Assembly (NCBI RefSeq): GCF_964028515.1 | Contig: NZ_OZ034788.1 | Span: 806,001-870,000, forward strand | DNA: 64,000 nt | Source of the DNA: Wolbachia endosymbiont (group B) of Hofmannophila pseudospretella | GTDB taxonomy: Bacteria; Pseudomonadota; Alphaproteobacteria; Rickettsiales; Anaplasmataceae | Reading direction: 5' to 3' | Part shown: piece after piece, positions 17,261 through 25,966 of the stretch | How the letters are laid out: the number at the start of each line of letters is the position of its first letter | How positions within the stretch are numbered: the first letter of the stretch is position 1 | Made by a program: the position numbers and the translations under genes | The notes under the pieces: generated by a model | Told to the model about the DNA's origin: nothing | The model's input: the letters and a program-made list of their open reading frames with translations, nothing else | The model's database searches: none

Positions 17261-18681
17261 TGACCGATGATTATTTCATGTCGATCGCATTAAAACTTGC
17301 AGAAAAAAGTCTTGGAAGTGTTGCACCAAATCCCGCTGTTGGATGTGTTATTGTAAAAGACGGTATGGTGATCGGTGAAGGCTACACAGGAATCGGTGGA
17401 CGTCCACATGCAGAAGTAGTTGCTTTGCAAAATGCTCAAGACTTAACTCATGGTGCAACTATGTACGTCACTCTTGAGCCATGTTGCCACTTTGGAGTTA
17501 CAGAACCTTGCACTGCAGAAATCATAAAATCAGGAATAAGAAAGGTAGTGATTGCAGCAATTGATCCAGATAGTAGAGTTTCAGGTGGAGGGATAAAAGC
17601 TTTAGCAGATGCAGGAATTGAAGTAAAACAAGGGATTATGCAGAAAGAAGCAGAGAAACTAAATGTTGGCTTTTTTACCACTAAGAAACTCCATAGACCA
17701 TTTATAGCTTGCAAAATCGCAACAACTCTTGACGGAAAAATCGCAACATTTACAGGTGATAGCAAATGGATAACAAGTGAAGATACGAGAAATTGGGTAC
17801 ATGAGCTCAGAGCAAAATATGATGCAATTATGATTGGCAGTAGTACCCTTATCAATGACGATCCTCTCTTAACTTGCAGATTACCAAGACTCGAAGACAG
17901 GTCGCCAATAAGGCTAATTATCGATAGCCAAGGGAAATTGAAGAAAGAGCATAATATTGCAAAGACTGCAGACAAAGTAATAACTTGGGTAATCACAAAT
18001 AAGGAAGTAGAGAGAAAAATAAAAGACATTAATTATTTGATAGTTAATACACCTCCTGTCATTCCAGTGCCCAGACACTGGGATCCAGGAAAATTGATTG
18101 TGCACTATACAACATTTTCGATCAAAAAACTGGATTCCAGTGTCAAGCACTGGAATGACACCACCGGCAAATTTCAATGTTCGTATAATTATGTGCTCGG
18201 ACACTGGAATCTAGAAAAAACATGGATTTCAACTTCAAGTGCTCAACTGTACGAATGCTGTAATATAAGAGCGACTTTCACCAAGAAGGGTGTCATCCCA
18301 GTGCCCAGACACTGGGATCCAGAAAACTTCAAGCAATTGCGTAGTGAAAACTGGATTCCAGTGTCAAGCACTGGAATGACATCGGAACCTGATGTTATCG
18401 GCAAAGTCTGCCTAAAAGACATGGCATCAAAACTTGTTTCAGAAATTGGTATAACAAGGTTATTAGTTGAAGGTGGAGGAGTGTTGATTACAGAATTATT
18501 AAAGCACAATTTAATCGACAGGCTGATAATCTGCCGTAGTGGTAAAATTTTAGGTAATGATGCCACTCCTTTTGTAGGAGATTTAGGAATTCAATCCATC
18601 AATGAATGTTATCAGTTCAAAAAAGCAGAGATAATAGAGTTCAGTGAGGATGTAGTTGAGTTGTGGGATAGGCTATTGTAA
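17260..18681 (+). CDS. ribD: RibD deaminase/reductase with an in-frame palindromic-element insertion
   Basis: Bifunctional riboflavin enzyme. The N-terminal deaminase domain has zinc ligands H50, C75 and C84 and the catalytic E52 (PHAEVVAL, EPCCHFGVTEPC). The C-terminal reductase domain begins near 145 (RPFIACKIATTLDGKIA, TGDSKWITSEDTR, IMIGSSTLINDDP). RibD is normally about 365-375 residues and this one has 473. The excess is a block at about 265-379 reading VIPVPRHWDPG, KLDSSVKHWNDT, VIPVPRHWDPE and NWIPVSSTGMT, typical translations of the palindromic elements. After it the domain resumes at LVSEIGITRLLVEGGG, a conserved substrate-binding step. The frame is never broken. Confidence 0.9.
   Translation: MTDDYFMSIALKLAEKSLGSVAPNPAVGCVIVKDGMVIGEGYTGIGGRPHAEVVALQNAQDLTHGATMYVTLEPCCHFGVTEPCTAEIIKSGIRKVVIAAIDPDSRVSGGGIKALADAGIEVKQGIMQKEAEKLNVGFFTTKKLHRPFIACKIATTLDGKIATFTGDSKWITSEDTRNWVHELRAKYDAIMIGSSTLINDDPLLTCRLPRLEDRSPIRLIIDSQGKLKKEHNIAKTADKVITWVITNKEVERKIKDINYLIVNTPPVIPVPRHWDPGKLIVHYTTFSIKKLDSSVKHWNDTTGKFQCSYNYVLGHWNLEKTWISTSSAQLYECCNIRATFTKKGVIPVPRHWDPENFKQLRSENWIPVSSTGMTSEPDVIGKVCLKDMASKLVSEIGITRLLVEGGGVLITELLKHNLIDRLIICRSGKILGNDATPFVGDLGIQSINECYQFKKAEIIEFSEDVVELWDRLL
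18052..18397. repeat. palindromic-element cluster inside ribD
   Basis: Four arms of the family are seen: gtcattccagtgcccagac at 18058, then an arm with ccagtgtcaagcactggaat at 18138, gtcatcccagtgcccagac at 18290, and ccagtgtcaagcactggaat at 18358. The first and third, and the second and fourth, are nearly the same sequence, so at least two complete elements sit back to back. The about 345-bp total is a multiple of three. Confidence 0.8.
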
Positions 18682-18714
18682 CTTTTATATTTTTAGATGA
18701 AAGGAGAAAAGAAA

Positions 18715-18733
18715 GAGGTAGAAAATCTACCTC
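18715..18733. terminator. hairpin between convergent genes
   Basis: GAGGTAGA (18715-18722) pairs with TCTACCTC (18726-18733) around a three-base loop, 34 bases after the ribD stop and 13 before the end of the minus-strand hypothetical. A short T-run is lacking. It is placed as expected for a terminator shared by convergent genes. Confidence 0.4.
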
Positions 18734-18745
18734 CTATGTAATTTA

Positions 18746-19129
18746 TTATGCTGTTTTTCCTCGATACTCGTCTTCAAGTGTTTTCTCAAATACAACTTCT
18801 TTCATTATATATTTAATCAAATTTCTGTCAATTTTACCCTGAGGTCCTTGTTCTCCTCTGTCACCCTTTTCACCTTTAGCATTTTCTATTGCATTCATTT
18901 GCTGATATGAAGAAATAGCTAGTGCGGCAAAATATACAGCGGCAATAAATAGAACTGCAATTCCAACAGGGCTAGCAATAAGTGCTAAAGATGCAGGTCC
19001 GGCAATTACTTTAGTAGCAATCAATAATGTTGTTATTGCTGCTGCTAAAGATGCAGTTGCAACTGTACTTTCAATACTCATTTTTGTTATAGGTGCTGTG
19101 TTTTTTAGTTTCCATATACTTGCAGTCAT
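18746..19129 (-). CDS. small membrane protein with a short collagen-like stretch
   Basis: The product has 127 residues. Two hydrophobic segments (about 20-45 and 47-75, TVATASLAAAITTLLIATKV and ASPVGIAVLFIAAVYFAALA) are followed by NAKGEKGDRGEQGPQGKI, four to five Gly-X-Y triplets, and a charged C-terminal tail. Collagen-like triplets are uncommon in Wolbachia proteins and suggest an extended trimer-forming or surface-exposed segment. The start is the ATG at 19129, eight bases after AGGAGG; an in-frame GTG at 19135 is too close to that site. Function unknown. Confidence 0.6.
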   Translation of the reverse strand: MTASIWKLKNTAPITKMSIESTVATASLAAAITTLLIATKVIAGPASLALIASPVGIAVLFIAAVYFAALAISSYQQMNAIENAKGEKGDRGEQGPQGKIDRNLIKYIMKEVVFEKTLEDEYRGKTA

Positions 19130-19262
19130 AATCACTGCCTCCTAATTAAGATTTATAAAAAGTTAATTATATACTAAGAATGTAAACTAATCAAGTATTT
19201 TTATTAATAACTTGATGTTTTATCTACTTCCTAAATTGTAACTAATTATATAAGATTGATAC

Positions 19263-20333
19263 ATGGTAAATGGTTGGCTAAATCTTGATAAACCAATAGG
19301 AATTAGCTCTGCACAAGCTGTAACTCAAATTAAAAGGATTTTTGGAATAAAAAAAGCCGGCCATCTGGGAACACTTGACCCTTTGGCTTCAGGTGTATTG
19401 CCGATCGCTCTTGGTGAAGCAACAAAAACTATACCGTATTTATCTTGTGACTTAAAGGCATACAATTTCACAATCAAATGGGGAAAGCAAACAACTACAG
19501 ACGATTTAGATGGTGATATTATTAGAACTAGCACTATAAAACCTGAATATAATCAAATAAACTATGCGATTAAGGATTTTATTGGTGAGATAACACAAAC
19601 TCCTCCTCAATTTTCAGCGGTGAAAATCAAGGGAGCAAGAGCATATAAATTAGCAAGAAGTGGGCAAAAGGTAAATATAAAACCTCGACAAGTCAAAATA
19701 CATGAACTGAAGATGATATTTTTGGACACCATAAATAATAGTGCCGATTTTTCTATGATCTGCGGTAGCGGCGTATATGTAAGATCAATTGCAAGAGATC
19801 TTGGAATTGAATTAAATTGTTTTGGACATATTACACAATTAAGAAGAACGATGGTAGGTGATTTTAAGGAAGATGAATCAGTGATAATTGAGCAACTTAC
19901 TAAAAAAAACACAACAAATTACTCTCCCCAGTGCTTGACACTGGGATCCAGATATACAAATACTTACAAATCATGTAATGGACAAAAGATTCTAGGAGCA
20001 TATGTCAAAAACAATGTTCGTGATGAAATAGGCTTGATCCCAGTGCTTGACACTGGGATGACAGAGGGAGGTGGGATGGCAGAAGATGATGGAGGTAATA
20101 CAAAAAGTTTCATCATCCCCATTGAATCGGCTTTAAAATCGATGTTCAAAATTGAAATTTCCCTAGAGGAGGCGGAGAAAATCAGAAAAGGTCAAGGAAT
20201 TATATTAAATAACTTGCGTGGTTTAAAGAATTATGATATTTTTTGTACGATAGTGGGTAATGTACCTATTGCAATTTGCAGTTTTACTCATGGTTATGTG
20301 AAGCCTATTCGTGTTTTTAATATTTTGAAATGA
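19263..20333 (+). CDS. truB: tRNA pseudouridine-55 synthase with an in-frame palindromic-element insertion
   Basis: Makes psi-55 in the T loop of tRNAs. The catalytic Asp is D39 in GHLGTLDPLASGVLP; WLNLDKPIGISS (5-16), FSAVKIKGARAYKLAR and VYVRSIARDLG are the other family blocks. TruB proteins of this group are near 300 residues; here there are 356. The extra block, residues 218-280, reads SPQCLTLGSRY and GLIPVLDTGMT, with a Gly-rich tail. It separates the catalytic domain from the C-terminal region (IPIESALKSMFKIEISLEEAEKIRKGQ). It is the first gene of truB-rpsO-pnp. Confidence 0.92.
   Translation: MVNGWLNLDKPIGISSAQAVTQIKRIFGIKKAGHLGTLDPLASGVLPIALGEATKTIPYLSCDLKAYNFTIKWGKQTTTDDLDGDIIRTSTIKPEYNQINYAIKDFIGEITQTPPQFSAVKIKGARAYKLARSGQKVNIKPRQVKIHELKMIFLDTINNSADFSMICGSGVYVRSIARDLGIELNCFGHITQLRRTMVGDFKEDESVIIEQLTKKNTTNYSPQCLTLGSRYTNTYKSCNGQKILGAYVKNNVRDEIGLIPVLDTGMTEGGGMAEDDGGNTKSFIIPIESALKSMFKIEISLEEAEKIRKGQGIILNNLRGLKNYDIFCTIVGNVPIAICSFTHGYVKPIRVFNILK
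19914..20102. repeat. palindromic element inside truB
   Basis: The left arm (tctccccagtgcttgacact, then gggatcc) at about 19922-19950 and the right arm (atcccagtgcttgacactgg then gatgac) at about 20037-20062 bracket unrelated sequence. The inserted block keeps the reading frame and falls between the two domains of TruB. Confidence 0.7.
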
Positions 20334-20340
20334 GGTTTAG

Positions 20341-20613
20341 ATGTCAATAACATCCCAAAAGAAAAAAAGTTTGATTAGTACATATGCAATTAAAGAAGAT
20401 GATACAGGTTCATCTTTTGTACAATGTGCAATTTTAACCGAGAGAATCAGTAATTTAACTGAGCATTTTAAAACGCATAAGCATGACCATAATTCTAAGC
20501 GCGGTTTACTTATATTGATAGGTAGAAGGCGCAAGCACTTAAATTATATAAAACGTAAATTTGGTAATGAAGCCTATCAAGAGTTAATAGAGAAGTTAGG
20601 CATTAGAAAATAA
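20341..20613 (+). CDS. rpsO: 30S ribosomal protein S15
   Basis: The 90-residue, four-helix protein binds the central domain of 16S rRNA. The family blocks are seen: GSSFVQCAILTERISNLTEH, HKHDHNSKRGLLILIGRRRK and LNYIKRKFGNEAYQELIEKLGIRK. The start is an ATG after GAGG, seven bases after the truB stop. In many bacteria rpsO is followed by pnp, as here, and S15 represses its own translation by binding its leader; no clear pseudoknot could be confirmed by eye. Confidence 0.97.
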   Translation: MSITSQKKKSLISTYAIKEDDTGSSFVQCAILTERISNLTEHFKTHKHDHNSKRGLLILIGRRRKHLNYIKRKFGNEAYQELIEKLGIRK

Positions 20614-20627
20614 TCGAGGAATTTTGT

Positions 20628-22904
20628 ATGTTTGAAATTATAAAAAAATCTATAGATTGGGAGGGGCGTACCTTATCTTTAGAAACTGGGAAAATAGCAC
20701 GTCAAGCTGATGGTTCAGTAGTTGTAAATTATGGAGATACTTCTATCTTAGTCACTGTTGTACGAAAAAAGAAGGAAGAAAGTGTTGATTTTCTCCCTTT
20801 AAATGTTCAGTTTATTGCAAAAAGTTATGCCATGGGTAAGATTCCTGGTGGTTTTTTTAAAAGAGAAGGAAAACCATCTGATAGAGAAACTTTAATTTCA
20901 AGAGTAATAGATAGAAGTATAAGGCCGTTATTTCCTGAAGGTTTTCATGATGAAATTAGTGTAGTATGCAATCTATTAACTTACGATACGGTCAATTCTC
21001 CTGAAGTACCAGCATTGATAGGTACCGTCGCAGCTCTTGCAATTTCTGGTGTTCCTTTCCACTTTACTATAGCTGGAGTTATGGTCGGTTGTGATGAAAA
21101 TAACAATTATATACTCAATCCTTCCGTTCAAGAGATGAAAGCAAGCAACTTGGATCTGTTTTTGTCTGGTGATGAAAATTCGATCTTAATGGTCGAATCG
21201 GAAGTCAAAGAGCTCTCTGAAGAAAATGTTTTGAGTGCAATAAAATTCGGCCATGAACATCTTCAACCTGTTATTAAGCTTATAAAAGAATTTGCTGATA
21301 CAGTAGGCAATAAACCTGAAAGCTTTGCTCCTGTTGATATATCAGATATAACTCAAGGACTTGAAAAATATCGAAAAGACTTTGAAGAAGCATATTCAAA
21401 AACAGTAAAACAAGAGCGAGTTCAAGCTCTAGAAGTAGTCAGGAATAATATATTGAATACTCTTAAAGAGGCTGAAAAAGACGAAAAGTTAATTACTTAT
21501 GCAGTAAAAAGCTTTGAAAGATCTTTAGTGCGTGAAATGATTAGAAGGAAAAGTGTGAGGATAGACAACCGTAAGTATGATGAAATACGCCAGATAGAAA
21601 TTGAGGCTGACATTCTACCCAAGACTCACGGTTCTGCGCTATTTACAAGGGGCACCACTCAGGCACTAGTTGTTACTGCTCTTGGTACTACACAAGATGA
21701 GCAAATTGTGGATGACATTGAAGGGGATAGACGTGAACATTTTATGTTGCATTATAATTTTCCTCCATTTGCTGTTGGAGAGGCTTCTGCTATACGCGCA
21801 CCAGGAAGGAGAGAAATTGGTCATGGTAAACTTGCTTGGAAAGCACTTCATCCTGTTTTACCTGATAAATCTGAATTTCCTTATACAATAAGGGTAGTAT
21901 CTGAGATTATGGAATCTGATGGTTCTTCTTCTATGGCAACAGTTTGTGGAACTTCCATTGCATTAATGGATACAGGTGTGCCAATAAAGGCTCCCGTTGC
22001 AGGAATTGCTATGGGTCTCATCAAAGACAAAAATGAGCATATAATACTTTCTGATATACTGGGCGATGAAGACTATCTTGGTGATATGGACTTCAAAGTA
22101 GCAGGAACTAGCGAAGGGATTACAGCACTGCAGATGGATATGAAAATTCCTGGTATAAGCTTTGAAATTGTTGAAAAATCTTTAGAACAAGCAAAAGTCG
22201 GAAGATTACATATCTTAGAAAAAATGAATGCAGTAATTTCAGAACATCGTAAGGATATAAAAGATCATGTACCAAGAGTGTTATCATTTTATATAGATAA
22301 AGATAAAATTTCTGCAGCTATTGGTGCTAAAGGAAAAAATATACGCAGTGTATGTGAAAGAAGTAATGCAAAAATTGAAATAGGGGATGACGGTAAAGTT
22401 TCTGTTTTTGCCATTAGTAGTACTGAAGCTGAAGCTGCAAAGAATATGATGATTGATTCAATAACAGAGCTAGAACAAGGTTCTATAATTGATGCTAAAG
22501 TTGTAAAGATAGAGAAGTCTATTGTAGAGCTAGAATTTCTTAATGGAAGAAAAGGAAAAATGCATATAAGCGAGGTAGCTAATCAACATGTAGAGTCCAT
22601 TGAGGATATACTTAAACAGGGTGATACCTTCAAAGCTTTGATAATTGATTTTGAAAAAGGTGGATGTCCAAAATTATCAAGACGTCGTGTTGATCAAGAA
22701 ACAGGTGAATTTTTTGAAGGTAAGCTTTACAATGAAGAAAGGAGAGATGGTTTAAATAATAGGGATAATTATTATAACAACTCGTTTAATAAAAAACCTG
22801 GAGATAATTATCATAGTAATAGACCTACTCGTCCTCGTTCTGGTTTTAGCAATAGAAACAGACCAAAATCTGGTAATAATGACTCATCATCAGGTTTCTA
22901 TTGA
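20628..22904 (+). CDS. pnp: polynucleotide phosphorylase
   Basis: 3'-5' phosphorolytic exoribonuclease acting in mRNA decay. It has 758 residues: RNase PH domain 1 (MFEIIKKSIDWEGR...RPLFPEGFHDE), the alpha domain, then RNase PH domain 2 (RGTTQALVVTALGTTQDEQ, the phosphate site DGSSSMATVCGTSIALMD, GDEDYLGDMDFKVAGT with conserved Asp). A KH domain (ISAAIGAKGKNIRSVCE) and an S1 domain (GSIIDAKVVKIEKSIVELEF) follow. The C-terminus ends in a 45-residue Asn/Arg-rich tail, unlike the typical short end. It follows rpsO with a gap of 14 bases. Confidence 0.97.
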   Translation: MFEIIKKSIDWEGRTLSLETGKIARQADGSVVVNYGDTSILVTVVRKKKEESVDFLPLNVQFIAKSYAMGKIPGGFFKREGKPSDRETLISRVIDRSIRPLFPEGFHDEISVVCNLLTYDTVNSPEVPALIGTVAALAISGVPFHFTIAGVMVGCDENNNYILNPSVQEMKASNLDLFLSGDENSILMVESEVKELSEENVLSAIKFGHEHLQPVIKLIKEFADTVGNKPESFAPVDISDITQGLEKYRKDFEEAYSKTVKQERVQALEVVRNNILNTLKEAEKDEKLITYAVKSFERSLVREMIRRKSVRIDNRKYDEIRQIEIEADILPKTHGSALFTRGTTQALVVTALGTTQDEQIVDDIEGDRREHFMLHYNFPPFAVGEASAIRAPGRREIGHGKLAWKALHPVLPDKSEFPYTIRVVSEIMESDGSSSMATVCGTSIALMDTGVPIKAPVAGIAMGLIKDKNEHIILSDILGDEDYLGDMDFKVAGTSEGITALQMDMKIPGISFEIVEKSLEQAKVGRLHILEKMNAVISEHRKDIKDHVPRVLSFYIDKDKISAAIGAKGKNIRSVCERSNAKIEIGDDGKVSVFAISSTEAEAAKNMMIDSITELEQGSIIDAKVVKIEKSIVELEFLNGRKGKMHISEVANQHVESIEDILKQGDTFKALIIDFEKGGCPKLSRRRVDQETGEFFEGKLYNEERRDGLNNRDNYYNNSFNKKPGDNYHSNRPTRPRSGFSNRNRPKSGNNDSSSGFY

Positions 22905-22920
22905 GGTTGAACTTACTTTC

Positions 22921-22952
22921 TATTATCTCAGTGTCGAAGCACTGAGATAATA
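22921..22952 (+). terminator. rho-independent terminator of truB-rpsO-pnp
   Basis: TATTATCTCAGTG (22921-22933) and CACTGAGATAATA (22940-22952) form a perfect 13-bp stem with a six-base loop, followed by a short T-run. It lies 17 bases after the pnp stop. Confidence 0.75.
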
Positions 22953-23004
22953 GGAATTTTTAAAACTGACAAGATAACAAAAATGGTTTGTGTTATCTGT
23001 AGGG

Positions 23005-23679
23005 TTATAACGAAAGATTTTTAAGATCGTTTATAGCCTTTTTCATGTCTTCAGCTTTAAATATTGCTGATCCAGCAACTAATATATTTGCACCTGCTTT
23101 TATTATATCAGCTGCGTTAGAAAAGTTAACTCCACCATCTACTGAAACTTGTGTTTTAAGATTACGGTCCTGTATCATTTTCCTCACGGTAGATATCTTA
23201 CTCAACTGCGAATGAATAAACTCCTGTCCTCCAAATCCAGGATTGACTGTCATAATTAGCACAATATCTAGCTCATCTATTATATACTCAAGCACGCTTG
23301 GAGAAGTTGAAGGAACAATTGAAACTCCAACTTGTATTATTTTTTTTGTATTGTTTTTATATGATTTTATCTTTCTTACTAGCCTCTCAAGATGTATCTC
23401 TGCTTCTGCATGTATAGTGATAATATCAGCACCAGCATTTATAAAACTTTCAATATGGTCACCAGGAGATTTAATCATTAAGTGCACATCAAAAGGAAGG
23501 TTGCTATATTTACGTATCGCAGAGATAACATTCGGACCTATTGTAATATTTGGAACAAAATTTCCATCCATAACGTCTATGTGTATATAATCTACATTCA
23601 AGTCGCTAATTCTTTTTACTTCCTCCCCTAATTTTGCAAAGTCTACTGAAAGTATAGAAGGTGCAATTTTAATACCCAT
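23005..23679 (-). CDS. rpe: ribulose-phosphate 3-epimerase
   Basis: Interconverts ribulose-5-P and xylulose-5-P in the non-oxidative pentose phosphate pathway. It is a TIM barrel of 224 residues with IKIAPSILSVDFAKLGEEV at the start, YIHIDVMDGNFVPNITIG (metal-binding His and catalytic Asp), DVHLMIKSPGDHIESF, LIMTVNPGFGGQEFI and VSVDGGVN. All metal and catalytic blocks are intact. The gene is convergent with pnp. Confidence 0.97.
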   Translation of the reverse strand: MGIKIAPSILSVDFAKLGEEVKRISDLNVDYIHIDVMDGNFVPNITIGPNVISAIRKYSNLPFDVHLMIKSPGDHIESFINAGADIITIHAEAEIHLERLVRKIKSYKNNTKKIIQVGVSIVPSTSPSVLEYIIDELDIVLIMTVNPGFGGQEFIHSQLSKISTVRKMIQDRNLKTQVSVDGGVNFSNAADIIKAGANILVAGSAIFKAEDMKKAINDLKNLSL

Positions 23680-24960
23680 AGACTACTTTTTACCAAAAAT
23701 AAAAAAAGTAACTTATTTTTTAAACTTTGTCATCCCAATACTATATTAATCTCATTTAGAAATTTTTGTATCCTTCCAGATGCATGTGCCTTTATTTTTC
23801 TCTGCCCATTCATCTGGCCATCTTAATACTCGTTAGACTTCTTTCTTCGCCTCTTCTAAATATTCCAACACAGTTTCATGCAGCGCAGTCCAAGACATTT
23901 GCTTTTCCATATTCGGTATAAATTTTTGTTTCCAAGTGTCCTTAAATTCTTGAAACCACTGCTTCTCAAAATTTTGGAAATTAGATAAAACTTGCAACCT
24001 AAACTCATTAATCAAATTCGAGACTTCTATAGCCTTTTCAGGGCTTATAGACTTAAAAGATAATATTTCATTCTTTAAAATATCTAGCTTTTCAAATGAA
24101 TTAAGCTTAAATGGAATATAAAGCGAGGATCTTATATTATACCTTAGATAAGAGTCGTAATATAGCTTAATCTTGTACATGAGCATAGCAAATGCAGTAG
24201 AAGAAATATTATTTTCATATTCTGCAAAAGAAGATAATAAACGCTTGTAATCCTCTTCATTCAAAAATGGTGATTGTAAACTTGATTCAATTTTATTATT
24301 AAAAGATGTGAATCTGTTGAAAATACAATTGCTATATTCGCTTAAAAATTCAGGCAAAATATCTTCCTGTTCTAATTTTAGAGGCAAGTCTTTTCTAATC
24401 TCTTTCGGCAAGTGATGAATTGAAAACTGATTGATAACCCACGCAAAATTTTCATCAAACTCATTTGAGTAATTAGCATTATTGTCAGGAAAAATCATAT
24501 TACCTTCCCTATCATTCCAAGGCAGTATTTTATAAAAAAAACCGTTTAACCTTTTTTTTAATTTCAAAATATTTTCACTCTTATCGCCTACCTTATACAA
24601 AATCTCATTTACTTTTTGTTTTGCGTCTTGAGGACTGATTCTATCACCTATATGCAATCCGATACCACTTTTCTCTAATAACTCCCAATCAAATAACTTA
24701 TGTGGATCAGGCTTACGCATTGCGTAACCTTCAATTGCTGAGTTGTATACTATAGTGCCTATCTCAGCGTGACTAAATATCATATCTTTTCTAATCTTAA
24801 AGCGCTTCATGAGGTACAAAATCAGATCTTTGACAGATTTCATTTGCTCTTCTGGAAAAGGCTCAAGCCCTGTGTTTATACCAATTCCCACTATATAAAG
24901 AACAGATAGACAATAATGGGAAAGAAGTGATACTAAAGTAGATAAAATAGAGAGGTATAA

Positions 24961-25479
24961 ATGGCATTAAGGTCAAAACTATTAGACGAAAAAGTTGTAA
25001 ATTTGGCGAAAGAAATGTTAAAAAAGGTCAGAAATAACGCATATGTTTCAAAAAAGTTACAAGCGGTGATAGCAGGAAAAGAAAGTAGTATAAGCGCTGT
25101 GGCAAGAATATGTAAAATTTCAAGGACTGCTTTGACTGAATGGATAAAGCATCTAAAATTTGGTAGAGTAGAAAGATTATTTTCCCCGTCTCAGCGGCGA
25201 AGAAAAAGCAAATTAAACAAAAATCAACGTGAGCAAATTGAAATATGGGTAGAAAGAAATCCAAATATTACTATTAAGGAAGTGCAAATAAAAATCTCAG
25301 AGGAATTTGGCCTAAACATTAGCAAATCAACAGTGCACCGTGAGATACAAAGGATGAAGTTTTCTTACATAACACCGAGGCCAATTCACCATAAACAAGA
25401 TAAAAACAAGCAAGAAGAGTTTAAAAAATACTTCAATAAAATAGTCAATTCCCACCCTGAAAAGGAGGTATTTTTTTGA
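24961..25479 (+). CDS. IS630 transposase, N-terminal frame (copy 1)
   Basis: The 172 residues form the DNA-binding part: helix-turn-helix segments SSISAVARICKISRTALTEW (residues 44-63) and PNITIKEVQIKISEEFGLNI with STVHREIQRM (100-130), followed by the linker. The frame ends at TGA in a run of seven T's (25471-25477). The catalytic domain lies in the +1 frame, whose first Asp (FFDES) starts at 25478. The full transposase therefore needs a frameshift or slippage in the T-run. AGAGAGG lies just upstream of the ATG. Confidence 0.85.
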   Translation: MALRSKLLDEKVVNLAKEMLKKVRNNAYVSKKLQAVIAGKESSISAVARICKISRTALTEWIKHLKFGRVERLFSPSQRRRKSKLNKNQREQIEIWVERNPNITIKEVQIKISEEFGLNISKSTVHREIQRMKFSYITPRPIHHKQDKNKQEEFKKYFNKIVNSHPEKEVFF

Positions 25480-25552
25480 TGAATCACGATTTGGAACTCA
25501 TTCAAAAATCGGACACGGATGGTTTAAAAAAGGGGTCAGAACACAGGTTAAA

Positions 25553-25966
25553 ATGAAAATTGGTAGACAAAATTTCTATATCTACAGTGCGGTAAATCCA
25601 AGAAGTGGTAAGAAAATTAGCCTACTTGCTCCATATGTAAACACTGATTGTATGAATATATTTCTGGAGCAGATGTCGAAAGATTTAGGCACGAAAGAAG
25701 CCTTTCTTGTAATGGATTGTGCAAGTTGGCATAGATCAAAAAGTTTGAAAATTCAGGAAAACATTACCATCATATACTTGCCTCCTTATTCACCGGAACT
25801 GAATCCTGTTGAAAGGTTGTGGCAATATATCAAATACAATACTTTACGCAATAGTATCTACGATACCATAGGTTTACTTGAAGATGTTTTGTGTAATTTT
25901 ATTGTCAATATTTCCAGTACTACTATTAAACGAGTTTGTAATGTTTCTTATTTGTTCGGTCAGTAA
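25553..25966 (+). CDS. IS630 transposase, catalytic frame (copy 1)
   Basis: From its first ATG the frame gives 137 residues, but it is open back to the T-run at 25471, where FFDESRFGTHSKIGHGW encodes the first catalytic Asp. The second Asp is in VMDCASWHRS and the Glu in SPELNPVERLWQ, the classic IS630/Tc1 DDE set. Started at the ATG it would lack the first Asp and be inactive. The sensible product is a fusion of both frames of about 335 residues. Confidence 0.82.
   Translation: MKIGRQNFYIYSAVNPRSGKKISLLAPYVNTDCMNIFLEQMSKDLGTKEAFLVMDCASWHRSKSLKIQENITIIYLPPYSPELNPVERLWQYIKYNTLRNSIYDTIGLLEDVLCNFIVNISSTTIKRVCNVSYLFGQ

Noticed and set aside
17448..18029. Long minus-strand frame inside ribD
   Set aside because: Antisense to a fully supported gene with conserved catalytic residues.
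25471..25480. Frame change in the transposase as a sequencing error
   Set aside because: The same T-run and shift occur in all three copies, which makes an error unlikely.
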